DNA of 64,000 nucleotides from assembly GCA_963756545.1 (NCBI GenBank), contig CAVWNY010000001.1, positions 186,001-250,000 of the forward strand, read 5' to 3'. Positions 58,836-64,000 of the stretch are shown one piece after another. This DNA is from DATFDN01 sp963756545. Lineage in GTDB: Bacteria; Pseudomonadota; Alphaproteobacteria; Acetobacterales; Acetobacteraceae. Within the stretch, counting starts at the first letter, position 1. Every line of letters starts with the position of its first letter. The notes under the pieces were generated by a model that was given only the letters and a program-made list of their open reading frames with translations, was not told where the DNA came from and searched no databases. A program made the position numbers and the translations under genes.

Positions 58836-60541
58836 CAGCGCGCCCCGCGCACCAGCCGGCCCGGCAAGGCCCCGGTCGCCGCGCCGTCGCGCCAGGTGGG
58901 AACGCCGGCCACAATCGTCGCGTCGTACCCCTCGGTGCGCTGCACCAGCCGCCGCCCACCCGACGGCAGGTCGTAGCGCACCTCCGGCGCGTGGACCGCC
59001 AGCCGGTCGAAATCGATCACGTTGATGTCGGCCCGCTTGCCTTTCCGCAGCAGGCCGCGATCGCTCAAGCCCACGGCTTCCGCGTTGTCGTGCGACAGGC
59101 GCCTGATGATCCACGGCAACGGCAGCTTCGCGCCACGCGAGCGGTCGCGCGCCCAGTGCGTGATGGTGGTGGTGACGGCGGAGGCGTCGCAGATGATCGA
59201 GACATGCGCGCCACCGTCGCCGAGGCCGAGCAGCGTGTGCTGGTGCGTCATCATCTCGCGCACGGTGTCGAGCGAGAAATCGAGATAGTTGATGAACGCC
59301 CGGTACAGGATCGTCCGTCCGCCGTTCTCCAGCAGCTTGTCGTAGCAGAACGCGGCGGGATCGGCGCCCGCGCGCGCGGCGCGCGCGGCGACTGAATCCT
59401 CGGGCGCGGGCTCGTAATCCGGTGGATCGTTCAACGGGAAAATCTTCTCCCACAGGCTGGTGCGGTGCTTCAGCACCGGATCGATCGGTTCCTCGGCGAG
59501 GATGCGGGCGCGGAACGCGGGGTCGCACAGCGTGGCGATGCGTTGCTCGAAGGGCAGATGCGCGATTTCCTTGTAGCTCGGGCGGCTCATGAACGGATTC
59601 TGGCTGATCTCGAAGCCCAGCATCACGCCGATGGGGCGGCTGATGACCTGCGCGGTCATCCGCACGCCCGCCGCGTTCGCCGCCTCGACGTGATCGAGCA
59701 CCCGGCGCCACAGTTTGGGCCGCTGGTCACGCTGGATCAGCGACATCGTCATCGGCCGGCCCGACGCCGTGGCGACGCGGCGCAGCAGCGCGAACTCGGC
59801 GTCCGGCTCGTCGAAATCGGAGATCACCTGCAACCAGCCGCGCCCGGTCGCGCCCACCGCCGCGCCGATCGCGGTCAGTTCCGCCTCGGCCGCGCCCAGA
59901 GTCGGCGTGTGCTCGCCGGCCAGCGTCTTGTGGGCGATCGTGCGCGAGGTGGAAAAGCCGAGCGCGCCGGCGCGGATGCCCTCGGCGGCGAGGCGGGCCA
60001 TCTCCGCGCCATCCCGCGCGGTCGCCGGCTCGCGCGCGAAGCCGCGTTGTCCCATGACATGCACGCGCAAAGCGGCATGCGGCACCTGCGTCGCGATGTC
60101 CATGTCGAAGCGCCGCCCGCCCACGGCGTCGAGGAAGTCGGGGAAGCTCTGCCAGTTCCACGGCAGACCCTCCGTCAGCACCGGCTCGGGGATGTCCTCG
60201 ACGCCCTCCATCAGCGCGACCAGCATCTCGCGCTCCTCCGGCCGGCAGGGCGCGAAGCCGACGCCGCAATTGCCGATCAGTGCGGTGGTGACACCGTTCC
60301 ACGACGAGGGCGTGATGTGTTCGGCCCACATCACCTGCGCGTCGTAGTGGGTATGCACATCGACGAAGCCGGGGGTTACGATCTTGCCGCGCGCGTCGAC
60401 CTCCTCGGCGCCGCGCGCGTCCACCTTGCCGATCTCGGCGATCCGGCCGTCGGAGACCGCGATGTCGGCCTCATATGGGTCGCCACCGCCGCCGTCGATG
60501 ATGGTGCCGTTGCGGATCACGAGAGTTGGACGTTCGGACAT
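58835..60541 (-). CDS. N-acyl-D-amino-acid deacylase family amidohydrolase
   Basis: A 568-residue amidohydrolase of the D-aminoacylase type. The N-terminal beta domain reads LVIRNGTIIDGGGGDPYEADIAV, the metal motif is VDVHTHYDAQ near residue 60, GNCGVGFAPC carries the cysteine that bridges metal in this family, and GLGDGGAHVSII holds the catalytic aspartate. These enzymes remove the acyl group from N-acyl-D-amino acids; many relatives have other amide substrates. It is the first gene of a two-gene operon with the alpha/beta hydrolase. Confidence 0.88.
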   Translation of the reverse strand: MSERPTLVIRNGTIIDGGGGDPYEADIAVSDGRIAEIGKVDARGAEEVDARGKIVTPGFVDVHTHYDAQVMWAEHITPSSWNGVTTALIGNCGVGFAPCRPEEREMLVALMEGVEDIPEPVLTEGLPWNWQSFPDFLDAVGGRRFDMDIATQVPHAALRVHVMGQRGFAREPATARDGAEMARLAAEGIRAGALGFSTSRTIAHKTLAGEHTPTLGAAEAELTAIGAAVGATGRGWLQVISDFDEPDAEFALLRRVATASGRPMTMSLIQRDQRPKLWRRVLDHVEAANAAGVRMTAQVISRPIGVMLGFEISQNPFMSRPSYKEIAHLPFEQRIATLCDPAFRARILAEEPIDPVLKHRTSLWEKIFPLNDPPDYEPAPEDSVAARAARAGADPAAFCYDKLLENGGRTILYRAFINYLDFSLDTVREMMTHQHTLLGLGDGGAHVSIICDASAVTTTITHWARDRSRGAKLPLPWIIRRLSHDNAEAVGLSDRGLLRKGKRADINVIDFDRLAVHAPEVRYDLPSGGRRLVQRTEGYDATIVAGVPTWRDGAATGALPGRLVRGAR

Positions 60542-60605
60542 AGGCGTGCTCCCCTGGAGTTCTGTATGAACGACCAGTCGGCCCGAAGGTCAACCTTCGC
60601 ACGCG

Positions 60606-60695
60606 CCCTCACCCGCCGCGCTTGCGCAGCGTCGGCACATCTCCACCTCTCCCGCTTGCGAGAAAGGTCGGCGAGTGAGACGAGCCGGGTGAAGG
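60606..60695. repeat. REP-like inverted repeat element
   Basis: Ends CCCTCACCC and GGGTGAAGG pair with one mismatch and enclose an inner hairpin around CTCTCCCGCTTGCGAGAAAGG. The text resembles the frequent intergenic palindromes of alphaproteobacterial genomes (CTCCCGC...GCGGGAG flanked by CCCTCACCC). It lies in the intergenic space between the deacylase gene and the membrane-protein gene. Confidence 0.45.
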
Positions 60696-60774
60696 TTTCG
60701 TCCGCCTCGCGGCGCTGATCGTTCAATTCGGAGGCGGTCAGCACTTGACGCTGATACCCAGGCCTGAAGCCGAC

Positions 60775-62337
60775 ATGGCATCACCGCGCGCGACCTTCTG
60801 GCGGCGTTCGATGCAGGCGATCGTGGCGCTGGCCACGCTTGTCGGCGCGGCACCGCTCGTGCTGTGCATCCCCGCGCCGCTACAGGACTGGCCGAGCCAC
60901 CTGTCGCGCGTCCACATCCTCGCGCAGATGCTGCACGGCCCGTCGCCGTGGAGCCAGGACTACGCCATCAACACATTCTTTCTGCCCAACGTCGTCCTGG
61001 ATGTCGGCCTGCTGGGCTTGCTGCATCTCGGCCTCGGCCTGAACGCCGCGTCCTGCGTGTTCCTGCTGCTCACTTATGCGTTGTTCCTGGTCGGGTTCTG
61101 CGTCTTGTGCGCCGCATACCGCTCGTTCGACGGGTCCAAGCTCCTGCTCGGCTGCCTGCTGTTCTACTGCGTCCCGCTGTTCTGGGGGTTCATCAACTAC
61201 CAGTTCGGCGTCGCGCTCGCACTGTGCTGCACGGCGCTGTGGCTGCGGGCCGGGGAGCGTGTCGCGCCGAAGCTGCTGGCGGCGGTCGGCGGCACCGTCG
61301 CCATCTTCTTCTGCCATATCGTCGCGGCGGCGGCCTTCGTTGTGGTGCTCGGCTGCACCGATCTGGCTCGCCTCGCGCGCGCCCCGTCCCTGCGCGGACT
61401 GCGGCTGAACGGCACCAGCATCCCGGCGGCCGTCGCCGTGGTCGTGCTGCTGCGGCTGTCTCCGACCAGCGGCGACCGCCTGCTGCGCGTCGTCTACATC
61501 GATGCGGGATCGGTCGCTGGGTTCGTCCGGTGGAAAGCCGACCTGTTCGTCAAGGCGCTGCTCGGCGCCGGGCTCCGGCACGACGCATTCATAGCGGCGT
61601 CTCTGGTCGTGGCGGTTGTCGCGATCCTGGCGGCCGCGCGCATCCGAACCTCGCTGATCGGCGCCGCGGCGGTGCTGGGGACCCTGCTGTTGTCCATCGC
61701 CGCGCCCTCGGCCGCCGGCCGCGGCGCGCTACTCGACGATCGCCTGGTGGTCCTCCCGCTGATCCTCCTGGCCGCCACGCTGCGGTTCGAGTGGCGGGGC
61801 GGCCGGGCGCGGAGGCTGACCGTGGCACTGCTCGCCGCCATCGTTGTCGTTCGCTCGGGGATGATCTTCGACGCGTGGCGCACCGGCGATGCCGCCCTCA
61901 ATCGCTTCGCCGACGAGAGCGCCGCGCTGCCCGCCGGCAGCGTCGTGATGACAGCGCTCGGCCGGCTGCGGGGAATGGTTCCATGGACCGAGTGGTGGTC
62001 GCCGCCCATCGCGCAGATCGCATCGCGGGCCGCGATCCACGGTATGTTCGTGCCGACGGTGTTCGCTGATCCCTCGCAGCAGCCGCTGGAGATCAAGCCG
62101 GCGTTCAGACCCTATGAGGACCCGCTGGACATGAGCAATCCCGCCGCGTTCGACCGCGCGCTTCCGCAACTGCGCGCGCTTTGCACCGCGCTCACGCCGC
62201 ACCGCGTGTACGTGCTCCTGCTCTATCCGACCGCCATGACGGAGCGAATGATCCCGCCGAATCTGGTGGTCTGGCGGCAGCCGAAGATGCGGCTGATCGA
62301 CGGGTGCGCAATGATCGCCGGTAGCATACGGAACTGA
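60775..62337 (+). CDS. polytopic membrane protein, function unknown
   Basis: A 520-residue protein with roughly ten membrane helices. An early loop reads PAPLQDWPSHLSRVHIL, which recalls the aspartate-bearing first loop of GT-C type glycosyltransferases, and the C-terminal 130 residues form a soluble domain with VPWTEWWSPPIAQIASRAA. This suggests, but does not prove, a lipid-linked sugar transferase. ATG 60775 was chosen; a TTG at 60745 is in frame. It converges on the amidase gene with 11 bp between stops. Confidence 0.6.
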   Translation: MASPRATFWRRSMQAIVALATLVGAAPLVLCIPAPLQDWPSHLSRVHILAQMLHGPSPWSQDYAINTFFLPNVVLDVGLLGLLHLGLGLNAASCVFLLLTYALFLVGFCVLCAAYRSFDGSKLLLGCLLFYCVPLFWGFINYQFGVALALCCTALWLRAGERVAPKLLAAVGGTVAIFFCHIVAAAAFVVVLGCTDLARLARAPSLRGLRLNGTSIPAAVAVVVLLRLSPTSGDRLLRVVYIDAGSVAGFVRWKADLFVKALLGAGLRHDAFIAASLVVAVVAILAAARIRTSLIGAAAVLGTLLLSIAAPSAAGRGALLDDRLVVLPLILLAATLRFEWRGGRARRLTVALLAAIVVVRSGMIFDAWRTGDAALNRFADESAALPAGSVVMTALGRLRGMVPWTEWWSPPIAQIASRAAIHGMFVPTVFADPSQQPLEIKPAFRPYEDPLDMSNPAAFDRALPQLRALCTALTPHRVYVLLLYPTAMTERMIPPNLVVWRQPKMRLIDGCAMIAGSIRN

Positions 62338-62348
62338 GGACGCCCGTG

Positions 62349-63743
62349 TCAGCCTATGGGCGGCCGCCTTGAACCCCACCCGGCGGCGCGCTCATACGCC
62401 GCCGCGACACGATACACGCGGGCATCCTGGAAATAGCTCCCCACGAACTGCACCGAAAGCGGCAGGCCGTCGCGCGACAATCCGGCCGTCATCGCCAGCG
62501 CCGGATGGCCGGTGACGTTGAACGGGGCGCGCGCCTGGCGCGGGTAGGTGCGGCTCGTCTCCGCCGCGTCCTCGATCCGGCTCGGCGGGTCCATCGAGCT
62601 GGCGCAGAGCAGCACGTCGACTTCGCGCAGCGCGTCCTCGACCGCGGCGATCATCTGCGCGCGGCGGCGCTGGGCGCCGACATACTCGCCCGCCGGGATG
62701 AAGGCGCCCGGCAGCAGGCGCTGGCGCGCGAGCTTGCCGTAGTCGCCGGGGCGCTCGCAAAGCCAGGGCGCGTGGACCGAATAGGCCTCGCTCGCCAGGA
62801 TCACGCGGTTGACGGCGGCGAACTCGGTCAGGCTCGGCAGCGTGACGGTGCGGATCTCCGCGCCCTCGGAGGCGAGCACGCGCTCGACCTCCTCCAGCGC
62901 GGCGGCGACCTCGGGGTGCGCCACGATGTCGGTCTCGTGGAAGTGGCGCACGAACCCAACTCGCAGCCCCTTCACGCCCCGGTCGATCTCGCGCGCGAAG
63001 TCCCACGCCGGGCTCGGCGCGCTGGCGGGATCGGCCGCGTCGTGGCCGGCGATCGCGTCCAGCAGCAGCGCGTTGTCCGCGACGGTGCGCGTCATCGGCC
63101 CGACATGGTCGAGCGTGTAGGACAGCGGAAAGACGCCGCGCCGCGACACCAGCCCATAGGTCGGCTTCAGCCCGACGATGCCGCAGCAACTGGCGGGGTT
63201 GCGGACCGACCCGCCGGTGTCGGAGCCAAGTGCCGCCGGAAACAGCCCCGCCGCGACCCCGGCGCCCGATCCCGAGGACGATCCGCCCGGATGGTGCGCC
63301 GGGTTCCAGGGGTTGCGCGCCGGCGGGAACGGCAGGTCGAAGCTGGGGCCGCCGATGGCGAACTCGTGCGTGGAGAGCTTGCCGAGCACGATCGCGCCCG
63401 CCTGGCGCAGCCGCGAGACCACGCAAGCGTCGGCGCGCGCGATGTTGTCGAGCAGGATCTTCGAGTGGCACGTGGTCGGCAGCCCGGCCACGTCGATGAT
63501 ATCCTTGATGCCGACGGGAACGCCGTGCAGCCTCCCGCGCACGCGCCCCGCCGCGATCTCCCGCTCCGCGCCGCTCGCCGCCTCCAGCGCGGCCCCGGCA
63601 TCGAGGCGGATGAAGGCGTGCAGGATCGGGTCCAGCCGGTCGATGCGGTCAAGCAGCGCGCGCGTCAGCTCGACGGGCGAGATCTCGCGCCGGGCGATCG
63701 CGCGCGCGGCCTCGGTGGCGCTCAGCCAGTGCAGGTCGCTCAC
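62349..63743 (-). CDS. amidase (amidase signature family, AtzE/GatA-like)
   Basis: A 464-residue amidase-signature enzyme. The Ser-cisSer-Lys triad is visible: Lys in VPVGIKDIID near residue 79, Ser in HPGGSSSGSGAGVAAG near residue 153, and Ser in LGSDTGGSVRNPAS near residue 175. The family hydrolyses amides and transfers ammonia in GatCAB. No gatC/gatB genes are near, so it is probably catabolic. The start is GTG 63743, overlapping the stop of the small upstream gene (GTGA), which points to a two-subunit enzyme like AtzE-AtzG. Confidence 0.88.
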   Translation of the reverse strand: MSDLHWLSATEAARAIARREISPVELTRALLDRIDRLDPILHAFIRLDAGAALEAASGAEREIAAGRVRGRLHGVPVGIKDIIDVAGLPTTCHSKILLDNIARADACVVSRLRQAGAIVLGKLSTHEFAIGGPSFDLPFPPARNPWNPAHHPGGSSSGSGAGVAAGLFPAALGSDTGGSVRNPASCCGIVGLKPTYGLVSRRGVFPLSYTLDHVGPMTRTVADNALLLDAIAGHDAADPASAPSPAWDFAREIDRGVKGLRVGFVRHFHETDIVAHPEVAAALEEVERVLASEGAEIRTVTLPSLTEFAAVNRVILASEAYSVHAPWLCERPGDYGKLARQRLLPGAFIPAGEYVGAQRRRAQMIAAVEDALREVDVLLCASSMDPPSRIEDAAETSRTYPRQARAPFNVTGHPALAMTAGLSRDGLPLSVQFVGSYFQDARVYRVAAAYERAAGWGSRRPPIG

Positions 63744-63922
63744 AGGCCCGTCCCCGCCCGCATCGGCGGCCACGGCTCGGCGGCCGGATCGGCGGGATAG
63801 CGGATCGCGCCAGCGGTGTTGAGCGCCTGCGTGACAGCGGCGGCCACGTCGTCGGGGAACTCGGCCCACGCCTTGTCGAGCCCCGCGGCTTTGGCGAGCG
63901 CGGCGATTAGGTCCTTATCCAT
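63740..63922 (-). CDS. small AtzG-like protein (DUF4089-type), amidase partner
   Basis: A 60-residue acidic protein translated just before the amidase, with 4-bp overlap. The N-terminal half forms a helix pair (DLIAALAKAAGLDKAW ... DVAAAVTQALNTAG) and the C-terminal part is a Pro-rich tail (DPAAEPWPPM). Size, position and layout match AtzG, the GatC-like small subunit of the 1-carboxybiuret hydrolase AtzE. Sequence similarity is weak by eye. The ATG at 63922 has an AGAGAGG ribosome site. Confidence 0.6.
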   Translation of the reverse strand: MDKDLIAALAKAAGLDKAWAEFPDDVAAAVTQALNTAGAIRYPADPAAEPWPPMRAGTGL

Positions 63923-64000
63923 GCGGCACCTCTCTGCGGGGGGATGATGCGGCGGTAGGGCTATGAGGGGAAGAGCGGACAGTCTGATCGGTACCTGATC

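Overview
This GC-rich 64 kb window looks like chromosome of an alphaproteobacterium, most likely Rhodospirillales (Acetobacteraceae-like). That placement is an inference. It rests on the SDHAF4-type DUF1674 protein, the petA/folE/apaG/metZ set, a SAM-II-type leader ahead of metZ, a CCDC90-like DUF1640 protein, and very strong G/C in third codon positions. Coding density is high and several convergent genes end within a few bases of each other or overlap.

Layout. 1-3.7 kb holds the end of a peptide/nickel-type ABC operon (binding protein, two permeases) and a frameshifted amidohydrolase. 3.7-18.7 kb is a mixed metabolic stretch: DUF169, an alpha/beta hydrolase with YghU-type GST, a VOC protein, a glutamine-synthetase-like ligase coupled to a cysteine hydrolase, an MFS carrier, exported thioredoxin-like and epoxide-hydrolase-like proteins, a frameshifted winged-helix/TPR regulator, a DUF4336 fusion, a phosphoesterase and a DadA/PuuB-type oxidase. 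18.8-36.9 kb is a catabolic island. Two complete branched-chain-type (Liv) ABC transporters flank a divergent promoter region at about 24.8 kb. The right-hand operon also carries an SDR, HyuA/HyuB hydantoinase-type subunits and two PuuE/NodB-fold hydrolases, followed by an inverted LivF paired with a frameshifted 2-oxoglutarate oxygenase. The combination suggests import and ring opening of a cyclic amide, imide, hydantoin or ureide-like compound; the substrate is not known.

37.5-40.5 kb encodes a NitT/TauT-type importer with a duplicated permease and no adjacent binding protein. 40.5-42.4 kb is a lone selB. 42.5-49.1 kb runs in one direction: a PRC-barrel protein with Pro/Ala repeats, ergothioneine genes egtB and egtD, two tandem aspartate-aminotransferase paralogues and a double GNAT protein. 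49.1-57.8 kb is mainly housekeeping: petA without petBC, DinB, folE, apaG, metZ with a putative SAM-II riboswitch, tRNA-Gly(CCC), a phage-type S24 repressor facing a Ner-like regulator, SDHAF4, folD/yggT, tRNA-Ala(CGC), DUF423 and a cold-shock protein. 57.9-64 kb holds an alpha/beta hydrolase coupled to a D-aminoacylase-type hydrolase, a polytopic membrane protein, and an amidase coupled to a small AtzG-like protein.

Three otherwise complete genes each carry one single-base frameshift (near 3433, 14652 and 36783). These may be recent pseudogenes or assembly errors. Most functional calls rest on motif recognition by eye, not on database searches.
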